Of a stretch of DNA of 64,000 nt, positions 34,334 through 42,282 are shown piece by piece (position 1 is the stretch's first letter; every line of letters starts with the position of its first letter). The position numbers and the translations under genes are program-made. The DNA is from Microbacterium azadirachtae (GTDB lineage: Bacteria > Actinomycetota > Actinomycetes > Actinomycetales > Microbacteriaceae), in the NCBI RefSeq assembly GCF_000956505.1, contig NZ_JYIX01000037.1, positions 186,001 to 250,000 on the forward strand, written 5' to 3'. The notes under the pieces are model-generated. The model made no database searches. It saw only the letters and a program-made list of their open reading frames with translations, and was not told where the DNA came from.

Positions 34334-34886
34334 GAGGCAGAGCCTCGCTAAAGAACCCAGACAGAACCACTTGGTTTGTTCGCCAAGCAGTGGGCGTCGC
34401 ACAAGGATAGGGAGTGAGTGCCGCCCTGACCCAGGCTGGCTAGGTACTCATCGGGCTGATCTACACGCTCGACTAAGTAAGGGAAATTGGGACAGGCTGA
34501 CGGCTCGGTTGCCAGTTCCAGGCTCGCTTCGGTCTTCCTTCTTCCGCTTGGGGAGGGTGGCGCGCGTAGCGGAGCGGAGCGCGGCGCCTGACCCTACTTC
34601 CCTGAGTTCAGATCTTCTCCCGGTCGTTCTGACTGTCTGCCGACGATGTCGTGGCCACGCAGTCTGCGATGCGTGTTGATGTGAGGGCCACCTCCGCGAC
34701 GCGGAGGGCGGCAGCCCGGATGATGCTGGGCTTCACGGAAGAGATGGCTATGGGCTGCGGTTTCGATTGTTCGGTCAGAGAGGCGCCTGCGACGAACGTT
34801 GCACCCGTCTTATCCGCGGAAGCCCGCGCAGACACTGCGACCGGACGCTCAACCCCAGCACACTGCTCATAAAGGTCAGATTAAGA
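34334..34886. other. Degenerate, apparently non-coding right end of the insert
   Basis: 553 bp after the amidohydrolase stop with no ORF that looks like a gene: the short frames open on both strands lack ribosome sites and recognisable domains. Codon structure is absent and stops are frequent in this otherwise GC-rich genome. It ends at the CGAC where the endonuclease gene resumes, and is probably decayed mobile-element or donor DNA. Confidence 0.6.
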
Positions 34887-34890
34887 CGAC
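34887..34890 (+). repeat. Right copy of 4-bp CGAC flanking the insert
   Basis: Matches CGAC at 23356-23359; endonuclease coding sequence continues from 34891. Confidence 0.5.
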
Positions 34891-35094
34891 ATCGACAACC
34901 TCGCGTGCCTCTGCGAGACCCACCACGCCCTGAAGCATCCGGACCTGGACCCCCGCTGGCGCTGGGCTGCCGAGCAGCGGGCGGGCGGTGTCATCGTCTG
35001 GATCACTCCCGCGGGCGTCGAGCACACCGACGCGCCGCCGCCCCGGGTGATGTTCGTGGAGACGGACTCCGTCGAACCCCACGCCGCGGCCTGA
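34891..35094 (+). pseudogene. DUF222/HNH endonuclease, C-terminal part, interrupted
   Basis: 67 codons plus stop (TGA 35092-35094), reading IDNLACLCETHHALKHPDLDP and then RWRWAAEQ...VIVWITPAGVEHTDAPPPRVMFV. This is the normal end of DUF222/HNH proteins: the second half of the HNH motif (HH), the W-rich strand, and the TDxPxPRVxFV tail. It has no start of its own and lines up exactly with the piece ending at 23359. The next gene is convergent 27 bp later. Confidence 0.88.
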
Positions 35095-35121
35095 GTCCTT
35101 TCGGCCGGCAGGCCCGAACGA

Positions 35122-36666
35122 CTACTGCGCGACGAAGAACGGGATCGCGCCGGTCAGGACCCCGACCGCGAGCATCACGAGCGAGACCACGAGCGCACGC
35201 CACAGCACCTTGCGGTGATGATCGCCGAGGTTCACGCTCGCGAGCGAGACCAGGAGCAGGATCGCCGGAACCAGCGGGCTCTGCAGGTGCACGGGCTGGC
35301 CGGTGATGGAAGCGCGGGCCATCTCGACCGGAGCGATGCCGAAGTGCGCGGCGCTCTCGGACAGGACAGGCAGGATGCCGAAGTAGAACGCGTCGTTCGA
35401 CATCAGGAACGTGAACGGGATCGACAGCACGCCCGTGATCGGCGCGAGGAACGGGCCGAGCTGCGGCGGCAGCACCGTGGTGATCCAGTTCGCCATCGCA
35501 TCGACCATGCCGGTGCCGCTCAGGACGCCGACGAGCACGCCCGCGGCGATCACCATGGAGACGACTCCGACGATGCTCGGCGCGTGCGCGACGATTTCGG
35601 AGGCCTGGTCCTTGAGCTTGCGGAAGTTCACGAGCAGCGCCACCGCGGCGCCGACCATGAACACGTACGGCAGCGGCATGATGTCGATCACGAGCAGCAC
35701 CATCACGGCGATCGTGAGGGCGAGGTTGAACCAGATCAGCCGCGGGCGCAGCGTGGGCCGGTTCGGGTCGAGCATGGTGTCGGCCATCGCGGTGTCGGCC
35801 GGGTCGACCCCGGCAGCGGCGACGGGTCCGTGACCGTGCGCGACCGTGACGATGTTGCCCGTGCGCAGCGAAGCGCGAGCGCCGGGCTTGGCGTCGGCGC
35901 CGCGGAAGATCGCGGGGATGGCCGCGAGCAGCCCGCTCTCGGCGGTGCCGGTCAGACGGCTCTCGTCGAGCGCGCCGAGTCGGCGCCGCTCCTGCAGACC
36001 GAGCATCCAGGCGAACCCGAGGGCGACGAGCAGGCCGACCCCGAGCGAGGGCAGCATCGGCACGAACACGTCGGTGGGCTGCAGGCTCAGCGCGGTCGCG
36101 GCGCGCACCGTGGGGCCGCCCCACGGCACGATGTTGAGCGTGCCGTTCATGAGACCGGCCACGCACGTGAGCACCACGGGGTTCATGCCGAGGCGCAGGT
36201 AGATCGGCAGCATCGCCGAGGTGGTGATGATGAACGTCGTGGATCCGTCGCCGTCCAGCGACACCGCACCGGCGAGCAGAGCGGTGCCCACGACGACCTT
36301 GGCCGGATCGTCTCCCAGCACGCGCGTGATCACGCGGATCAGCGGGTCGAACAGGCCGACGTCGATCATGATGCCGAAGAACATGATCGCGAACATCAGC
36401 AAGGCGGCGGTCGGCGCCATCTTGCCGATCGCGTCGAGGATCATGTCGCCGAGGCCCAGCCCCGCGCCGGCGAAGAGGCCGAACGCGGTGGGGACCAGGA
36501 TCAGCGCGACCATCGGAGTGAGGCGCTTGGTCATGATCAGTGTCATGAAGACCAGCACCATCACGAAGCCGAGGATCACCAGAACCCATTCCGGCGGCGC
36601 GAAAGCGATGTCGTACGAGGGCTTGTCCTGGGCCGCAGCGAGCAGACCGGTGAGCACCGTGGGCAT
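35122..36666 (-). CDS. CitMHS-family citrate transporter
   Basis: 514 residues, about 11-12 hydrophobic helices with a central hydrophilic loop (about residues 235-300). LLMFAIMFFGIMIDVGLFDPL, SLDGDGSTTFIITTSAMLPIY and LNIVPWGGPTVRAA are characteristic of Mg2+/Ca2+-citrate:H+ symporters of the CitM/CitH family. It would import citrate complexed with a divalent metal. It is divergent, across 143 bp, from a CitA/CitB-like two-component system that probably induces it. Confidence 0.92.
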   Translation of the reverse strand: MPTVLTGLLAAAQDKPSYDIAFAPPEWVLVILGFVMVLVFMTLIMTKRLTPMVALILVPTAFGLFAGAGLGLGDMILDAIGKMAPTAALLMFAIMFFGIMIDVGLFDPLIRVITRVLGDDPAKVVVGTALLAGAVSLDGDGSTTFIITTSAMLPIYLRLGMNPVVLTCVAGLMNGTLNIVPWGGPTVRAATALSLQPTDVFVPMLPSLGVGLLVALGFAWMLGLQERRRLGALDESRLTGTAESGLLAAIPAIFRGADAKPGARASLRTGNIVTVAHGHGPVAAAGVDPADTAMADTMLDPNRPTLRPRLIWFNLALTIAVMVLLVIDIMPLPYVFMVGAAVALLVNFRKLKDQASEIVAHAPSIVGVVSMVIAAGVLVGVLSGTGMVDAMANWITTVLPPQLGPFLAPITGVLSIPFTFLMSNDAFYFGILPVLSESAAHFGIAPVEMARASITGQPVHLQSPLVPAILLLVSLASVNLGDHHRKVLWRALVVSLVMLAVGVLTGAIPFFVAQ

Positions 36667-36809
36667 GAGCTGACTCCTTCGTCATCCGCCTGTCGTCATC
36701 GACGGACCTCGCCGACATTAGGGGCGACGCGCGCGCCGGCCCCGGTAAGTCGCATTCCCCGCGTTGTGCGCGTAGCGTGACTTCTGCGCATATTGCTCAA
36801 GGAGGACGG

Positions 36810-38591
36810 ATGCCTGTGACGCGTCGGGTGCGGTTCGCGACGCGGACCCTCCTGCTGCAGTTCGCGACGGTCGTGCTCGTGGTCGCGCTGTGCACCGGGG
36901 TCTACCTCGTCCTGGCCGTGCAGCAGCTCCGTGCCGAGGCCGAGTCCTCCGCGCTGGGGATCGCGCGCACGCTGGCGGAGGATCCGGAGGTCCGCGCGGA
37001 GGTCGCCCGCGCCTCGGCCGAGCCGGGCACGCCACCGGTCGCTGAGCTGCAGGCCGGTGTGCTGCAGCGCACCGCGACCGCGATCGCCGCGCGCACCGGA
37101 GCGCTTTTCGTCGTGATCACCGACGACCACGGGATCCGCCTCGCGCATCCCGATCCGGATCGCCTAGGGCAGGAGGTGAGCACCCCGTATCAGGATGTGC
37201 TCGCCGGGCACGAGGTCGTCGAATGGGAGGCCGGCACGCTCGGGGACTCGGCGCGCGCGAAGGTGCCCGTGCGGGACGACGGAGGCGTACCGGTCGGCGA
37301 GGTCAGCGTCGGCTTCGCGCGCGCGGGAGTGTTCGACGACCTGCCGCCGCTGCTCGCGGTGATCGGCATCGCCGCCGCGGGATCGCTGCTGCTGGCGGGC
37401 ATCGCGGCGCTCATGCTGCGCCGCCGCTGGGAGCGGCTCACCCTCGGCGTGCAGCCGGAGGAGCTGGTCGCGCTCGTGCAGAACCAGACCGCCGTGCTGG
37501 ACGGCGTGGACGACGGGGTGCTCGCGGTCGACCAGGGCGGCATCGTGCGGGTCTGCAACGCCGCCGCCGAGCGCCTGCTCGGAGTGCGCGACCTCGTCGG
37601 CATGCCGCTGGACCGGACCGGCCTTCCCGACGCGGTGCGCGATGCGGCCTCCGGGGCACGGGCGCTCTCCGAGGTCGTGCTCGGGGAACGGGTGCTCTAC
37701 CTCGACACGCGTCCGGTCGAGCGCGAAGGGCGTGCGCTCGGCACCGTCGCCGTGATCCGCGATCGCACCGAGCTCATCGCGCTCTCGGAGCGGCTGGAGA
37801 GCGTGCGCACGATGACCGCGGCTCTGCGCGTGCAGCGCCACGAGTTCGCCAACCGGATCCATGTCGCCGCAGGACTCATCGACGCGGAGCGCGTGCAGGA
37901 CGCGAGGGAGTTCCTCGCCGAGCTCATGCAACGCGGGTCCGTGGACTTCCCGATGGCGGGGCGGGAGCGGCTGAGCGATCCGTTCCTGCAGTCGTTCCTG
38001 GGGGCCAAGGCGCTCGAGGCGTCCGAGCGCGGCGTGACGCTGCGGATCGCGGAGGACACGCACCTGCTCGGCGCCGTGGTCGCGGCCGAGGACGTCGCAG
38101 CGGTGCTCGGCAACCTCGTCGACAACGCCGTGACCGCGGCCGTCGCGGGAGATGCGCCGCGCTGGGTCGAGGTCGCCGTGCTCGACGATGATGACGCCCT
38201 CGTCGTCACGGTCGCGGATTCGGGGGCGGGACTCGATGCGGCCCCCGTCGAGGAGCCCGACGCTGCGGGACCCGCGGATGACGCCGGCGCGAGCCCGGGA
38301 ACAGGGAGTCCCGCCGACGCCGGCGCGGTGCACGGCCACGGGCTGGGCCTGCCCCTGTCCCGGGAGATCGCCCGTCGCGGAGGCGGCGACCTGTGGGTCA
38401 TCGACCGCGGCGGCGACGCCCACGGGGCGGTCTTCGCGGCCCGCCTCGACGGCGCGGTCGCGCCCCTCGGAGAGCTCGGCCGCGCGGATCCCGGCGAACG
38501 CGGGCCCGCAGGCAGCCGACTCGAGACGCGTGCAGGGAACCGACCGGACAAGCGTGCAGGGAACCGACCGGAGAAGGAAGAGAGCAGATGA
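36810..38591 (+). CDS. CitA/DcuS-type sensor histidine kinase
   Basis: 593 residues. Two helices (about 15-38 and 180-205) flank an extracytoplasmic PASC-like sensor domain, followed by a cytoplasmic PAS domain, the phospho-acceptor H344 in RVQRHEFANRIH, and a HATPase domain (NLVDNAV, DSGAGLD, HGHGLGLPLSREI). This is the organisation of di/tricarboxylate sensors. ATG 36810 follows AAGGAGG; upstream frame is open but without a site. The last 40 residues are a low-complexity tail that includes a 24-bp tandem repeat (38528-38575). Its stop overlaps the response-regulator start by 4 bp. Confidence 0.92.
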   Translation: MPVTRRVRFATRTLLLQFATVVLVVALCTGVYLVLAVQQLRAEAESSALGIARTLAEDPEVRAEVARASAEPGTPPVAELQAGVLQRTATAIAARTGALFVVITDDHGIRLAHPDPDRLGQEVSTPYQDVLAGHEVVEWEAGTLGDSARAKVPVRDDGGVPVGEVSVGFARAGVFDDLPPLLAVIGIAAAGSLLLAGIAALMLRRRWERLTLGVQPEELVALVQNQTAVLDGVDDGVLAVDQGGIVRVCNAAAERLLGVRDLVGMPLDRTGLPDAVRDAASGARALSEVVLGERVLYLDTRPVEREGRALGTVAVIRDRTELIALSERLESVRTMTAALRVQRHEFANRIHVAAGLIDAERVQDAREFLAELMQRGSVDFPMAGRERLSDPFLQSFLGAKALEASERGVTLRIAEDTHLLGAVVAAEDVAAVLGNLVDNAVTAAVAGDAPRWVEVAVLDDDDALVVTVADSGAGLDAAPVEEPDAAGPADDAGASPGTGSPADAGAVHGHGLGLPLSREIARRGGGDLWVIDRGGDAHGAVFAARLDGAVAPLGELGRADPGERGPAGSRLETRAGNRPDKRAGNRPEKEESR

Positions 38592-39241
38592 CGGATCCGA
38601 TCCGCACCCTCGTATTGGACGACGACTTCCGGGTCGGTCGTCTGCATCAGGCCATCGTCGACGAACGCCCCGGCTTCGTCGCGCTGGAGCCCGTGCGCAC
38701 GATCGCGGAGGCCAGGGCTGCCGTCCGCGATCTCGCGCCGGACCTGCTCGTCGCCGACGTCTATCTGCCCGACGGCGACGGGATCGGACTCGTCCGCGAG
38801 GCCGGCGTGGATGCGATCGTCGTCTCCGCGGCCGACGATCCGGCGACCGTGCGGCGTGCGCTGCGCTCGGGCGCGCACGCCTACCTGATCAAGCCGTTCG
38901 AGCAGCGCGCCCTCGTCGGCGCTCTCGATCGCTACGCGCGATTCCGCAACCTGCTCTCGGGCGATCGCGCCCTGCCGCAGAAGGACCTCGATCGCGCGCT
39001 CGCGATCCTGCACGGATCCGGAGAGGCCGCATCGCCCTCGAGGTCTGCGACCGAGCAGGTCGTGCTGGCCGCGCTGGGCGAGGACGAGGCCTCGGCCGCT
39101 GAGATCGGCGAGCGCGTGGGGATCTCCCGCGCCACCGCGCAACGACACCTGGCCGCTCTCGCCGAACGGGAGGCCGTCGAGGTGCGGCTCCGCTACGGCG
39201 CCACAGGCCGTCCGGAGCATCGCTACACGCGGCGGGCGTGA
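38588..39241 (+). CDS. CitB/DcuR-type response regulator
   Basis: 217 residues. N-terminal receiver with the phospho-aspartate D57 in LLVADVYLPDGDG and the conserved lysine in AYLIKPFEQ. The C-terminal region (about 150-217) has a helix-turn-helix (SAAEIGERVGISRATAQRHLAAL) typical of the CitB branch. Translationally coupled to the upstream kinase. It likely activates the divergent citrate transporter when tricarboxylates are sensed. Confidence 0.92.
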   Translation: MTDPIRTLVLDDDFRVGRLHQAIVDERPGFVALEPVRTIAEARAAVRDLAPDLLVADVYLPDGDGIGLVREAGVDAIVVSAADDPATVRRALRSGAHAYLIKPFEQRALVGALDRYARFRNLLSGDRALPQKDLDRALAILHGSGEAASPSRSATEQVVLAALGEDEASAAEIGERVGISRATAQRHLAALAEREAVEVRLRYGATGRPEHRYTRRA

Positions 39242-39269
39242 CAGTGCGGGCGGCCAGTGCGGGCGGTCT

Positions 39270-40037
39270 TCAGCCCCGGCCGAAGAGCGCTCCGCCGTTG
39301 ACCTGGATGATCTGCCCCGTGGTCCAGCCGCCCTCCGGCCCGGCGAGATAGGAGACGGCGCCGGCGACTTCGTCCGGCGTTCCCGCGCGGTTCATCGGCA
39401 CCTGTGCGAGCCGCGACGACACGATGTCCGGCGTGCGCCGTCCGTCCCAGAATCCGGTGTCGGGCACGTATCCCGGCGCGACCGCGTTGACCGTCACGCC
39501 CTCGGCGGCGAGCTCGGCCGCGAGCCCCATCATCCAGCCGTGGATCGCTGCCTTGGCCGCACCGTAGCCGTTCGCGCCGCGGAGCGCCGCGATCGAGCTG
39601 ATCGAGATGATCCGGCCGCCCGGCCGCGTGATGCGGGGGAGCAGCGCCTCGGTCAGCAGGACCGCGGTGAGCACGTTCAGGCGCATGTTGGCCTCGTAGT
39701 TGGCGGCGATGCCGGCGAGGCCCTCGCCGCGATCCAGCACGTTGCCGCCGGCGTTGTTCAGCAGTACGTCGACATCGCCGGCGATCTCGCCCACGGCGCG
39801 TTCGACGGCGTCCGGATCCTGCAGGTCCGCGACGATCGTCTGCACGCGGGCGTCCGGGGTCCGGGTGCGGATGCGGTCGGCGGCCTCCTGCAGGACCGCC
39901 TCGCGGCGGCCGAGGAGCACGAGGTCGAAGCCGTCCCGCGCGAGACGCAGCGCAGAGGCGAGTCCGATCCCGGTTCCGCCGCCGCTGATGACGGCCTGCG
40001 GACGGGATCCTGCGGAAGACGGGTGCGGAGTGGTCAT
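39270..40037 (-). CDS. Short-chain dehydrogenase/reductase
   Basis: 255 residues, classical SDR: nucleotide loop GGGTGIGLASAL, NNAGGN, catalytic serine in SISSIAALRG and Y-x3-K in YGAAKAAI, and a closing PG segment (VNAVAPGYVPDTGF). It reduces or oxidises a carbonyl/alcohol with NAD(P)H in the cytoplasm; substrate unknown. It converges with the response regulator gene and is divergent from the CPBP gene. Confidence 0.9.
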   Translation of the reverse strand: MTTPHPSSAGSRPQAVISGGGTGIGLASALRLARDGFDLVLLGRREAVLQEAADRIRTRTPDARVQTIVADLQDPDAVERAVGEIAGDVDVLLNNAGGNVLDRGEGLAGIAANYEANMRLNVLTAVLLTEALLPRITRPGGRIISISSIAALRGANGYGAAKAAIHGWMMGLAAELAAEGVTVNAVAPGYVPDTGFWDGRRTPDIVSSRLAQVPMNRAGTPDEVAGAVSYLAGPEGGWTTGQIIQVNGGALFGRG

Positions 40038-40092
40038 GCAGCCAGCCTATGAGCTGGTGCATGCGCGGGGGAGGCCCGGTAGCGTTGCGCCC

Positions 40093-40854
40093 GTGACCTC
40101 ATCCCCCACGACCGGCTGGCGGCCGTGGGCCGGCGCCGCCCTCGTGATGCTCGCGTGGTGGGTCACGACGTACGGGTTCGGCTCGATTCCGATGCCCGCC
40201 CTGCATCCGGGATGGTTCCCGCACCTGGGGGTCGTGCTCACCAACGGGCTCAGTCTCGCGATCTCGCTCGCGGTGGCGCTGCTGCTGCGGCGAGCGGGAT
40301 GGTGGGAGTGGCGGACGATCCGGGATCTCGCCGGTTGGCGCGCCGGCCGCGTCGAGTCGCTCGGCTGGCTGCTGCCGGTGCTCGCGATCCAGCTCTCCTA
40401 CATCTGGATCGGGAAGACCGGCGTGCCGGGCCTCGCCGGCACCGCGGGGATCATGCTGAGCACGGCGGCGGGAATGCTCGCCGTCGGGATCTCCGAGGAG
40501 ACCGCGGCGCGCGGGCTCGCGCTCGGCGCGGTGATGCGTCGCCATCCCTGGGCCGGCGTCTTCGCCACGACGCTCGTGTTCGGGCTCTGGCATGTCGGCA
40601 ACGGCCTGTTCTTCGGCAAGACCTGGGACGAGACCTGGTGGCAGGTGCTCAGCGCGACCACGTTCGGCGTGTGCTTCGCGGGGGCGAGGCTGCTGATCGG
40701 ATCCGTCTGGGCGCTCGCGTTCCTGCACGGGCTCGGAGACTGGACGCAGTTCCTCTCCCCGGGGGCCGCGCCGGTCTGGTACCAGATCGCGGTCATGGCG
40801 TTCGAGCTGGTCTGGGGGATCGTGCTCACCGCGGTCGCGATCCGCCGCCGTTAG
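40093..40854 (+). CDS. CPBP-family intramembrane metalloprotease
   Basis: 253 residues, about seven hydrophobic helices. CPBP motifs: SEETAARGLALG (EExxxRG), FGLWHVGNGLFF and LAFLHGLGDW. This is a second, distinct CPBP protein in the window; the peptide it would cut is not identified. GTG 40093 is proposed because an ATG is not available near the first helix. It is followed after one base by the M20 peptidase gene, suggesting an operon. Confidence 0.82.
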   Translation: MTSSPTTGWRPWAGAALVMLAWWVTTYGFGSIPMPALHPGWFPHLGVVLTNGLSLAISLAVALLLRRAGWWEWRTIRDLAGWRAGRVESLGWLLPVLAIQLSYIWIGKTGVPGLAGTAGIMLSTAAGMLAVGISEETAARGLALGAVMRRHPWAGVFATTLVFGLWHVGNGLFFGKTWDETWWQVLSATTFGVCFAGARLLIGSVWALAFLHGLGDWTQFLSPGAAPVWYQIAVMAFELVWGIVLTAVAIRRR

Positions 40855-40855
40855 C

Positions 40856-42199
40856 ATGGCCACGATGAACGCTCCTGTTCCCGGGGTCGCCGAGCGCCTG
40901 TCCCGGATGATCCAGCTGCCCACCGTGTCCGCCGAGCTGGACGAGCGCGGATCCGCGCCGTTCGAGGACTTCGTGGCGCTCATCGCCGAGCTCTACCCCC
41001 TGGTGCACGCCGAACTGTCCCTCGAGCGCCACACCGACTTCGGACTGCTGTTCCGGTGGGAGGGGCGCCGACAGGCGGCGGACGGACCGCTCCTGCTCAT
41101 GGCGCACTACGACGTCGTCCCCGTCGACGAGTCCGACGCCTGGACGCATCCGCCGTTCGCGGGCGTGATCGAGAACGGATCCGTCTACGGCCGCGGCGCG
41201 CTGGACGACAAGGGGCCTCTCATCGTGATCCTCGAGGCGGTCGAGAAGCTGCTCGCCGAGGGGTTCACGCCCGCCCGAGACGTCTACCTCTCCTTCGGCG
41301 GCAACGAGGAGACGTTCGGATCCGCCGCGATCGCGATCGCGGATGTGCTGAAGGAACGCGGCATCGTGCCCTGGCTCGTCGTCGACGAGGGCGGGGCGGT
41401 GGTCGACGCGCCCCTGCCGTTCGTGCCGGGGCGGGCGGCCATGATCGGCGTCGGGGAGAAGGGCGTCATGACGGTGAAGCTCACCGCACGCGGCGAGGGC
41501 GGCCACGCCTCGGCCCCGCCGCCCCTCACGGCGGTGCGTCGCATCGCGCGCGCCGTCGAGCGGCTCGGCCCCGGCACCTTCCGTCCGCGCACGCCGCGGG
41601 CGATCTCGCGCATGCTGACCCAGCTCGCCGGTGGTGCCTCCGGGCCCGCGCGCCTGTTGCTGCGCACGCTCGGCGCGCTCCCGCCCGTGTCAGCGCGGGT
41701 GTTCGCGGCGCTCGGCGGCGAGGCAGCGGCGCTCGTGCGCACGACCGTCGCCCCCACGATGCAGTCCGGCGGCACCGCCGCGAACGTCCTGCCGTCGCAG
41801 GCCTCGGCCACCGTGAACCTGCGGATCGCCCTCGGCGAGACGGTGCAGAGCGCCGCCGCACGCGTGCGGCGGCGGATCGCGGATCCGCTCGTGAGCGTCG
41901 AGGTGCTGGAGGGCAGTGATCCGTCGCCCGAGTCGCCCACGGACACGGCACCGTTCGCACTCCTCGCGGAGGCGCTCGCCGCCTCGCACCCGGGGATCCC
42001 CGCCGTGCCGTACGTGACGATGCAGGCGACCGACTCCCGGCACTTCCACCGTTTCGCGCCGGCGGTCTTCCGGTTCGCGCCGCTCGAGATGTCGAACGCG
42101 CAGCGCGCCACGATCCACGGCGTGGACGAGAGCGTCGAGATCGCGGCGCTCGAGCGCGGGGAGCGGTTCCACCGCGCGCTCATCGAGCGGCTACAGTGA
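40856..42199 (+). CDS. M20-family metallopeptidase (dipeptidase/deacylase type)
   Basis: 447 residues. Zinc ligands and catalytic residues are visible: MAHYDVVPVD (His and Asp), RGALDDKG (bridging Asp), GGNEETFG (catalytic Glu pair) and DSRHFHRF near the end. A dimerisation domain occupies the middle (about 190-330). The family removes C-terminal or side-chain acyl/aminoacyl groups from peptides and N-acyl amino acids in the cytoplasm. It starts one base after the CPBP gene stop, so the two are probably translationally linked. Confidence 0.9.
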   Translation: MATMNAPVPGVAERLSRMIQLPTVSAELDERGSAPFEDFVALIAELYPLVHAELSLERHTDFGLLFRWEGRRQAADGPLLLMAHYDVVPVDESDAWTHPPFAGVIENGSVYGRGALDDKGPLIVILEAVEKLLAEGFTPARDVYLSFGGNEETFGSAAIAIADVLKERGIVPWLVVDEGGAVVDAPLPFVPGRAAMIGVGEKGVMTVKLTARGEGGHASAPPPLTAVRRIARAVERLGPGTFRPRTPRAISRMLTQLAGGASGPARLLLRTLGALPPVSARVFAALGGEAAALVRTTVAPTMQSGGTAANVLPSQASATVNLRIALGETVQSAAARVRRRIADPLVSVEVLEGSDPSPESPTDTAPFALLAEALAASHPGIPAVPYVTMQATDSRHFHRFAPAVFRFAPLEMSNAQRATIHGVDESVEIAALERGERFHRALIERLQ

Positions 42200-42282
42200 G
42201 CTGACCCGCTGCGATCGCCGAGCATCTCGACGCGGTCGCACCATGTCCCGCCCACACCCCGGGACCGCATGAAGGAGCCGCG

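Larger units (their letters stand above)
23360..34886. mobile_element. 11.5-kb genomic insert disrupting the HNH endonuclease gene
   Basis: The insert is defined by its boundaries rather than by a recombinase: the endonuclease reading frame stops matching its family at 23359 and resumes in register at 34891. No integrase, resolvase or intact transposase is visible, and no tRNA end marks the borders. The left 580 bp and right 550 bp are degenerate and non-coding; between them lies a TetR-controlled catabolic/uptake cluster. Its first bases include TAAGGCGGACCCCTGACCCC (23380-23399), which has the look of an insertion-sequence end but is not confirmed. The hexamer GGATCC is about four-fold rarer inside than in neighbouring host DNA, supporting foreign origin. 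Confidence 0.75.

Noticed and set aside
34608..34835. 75-codon frame on the minus strand at the right end of the insert
   Set aside because: No ribosome site, no recognisable domain, and a plus-strand frame of similar quality overlaps it; treated as chance in GC-rich DNA.
23360..34886. Integrative conjugative element or prophage
   Set aside because: No integrase, conjugation, capsid or tRNA attachment sequence is visible; only cargo and decayed ends remain.
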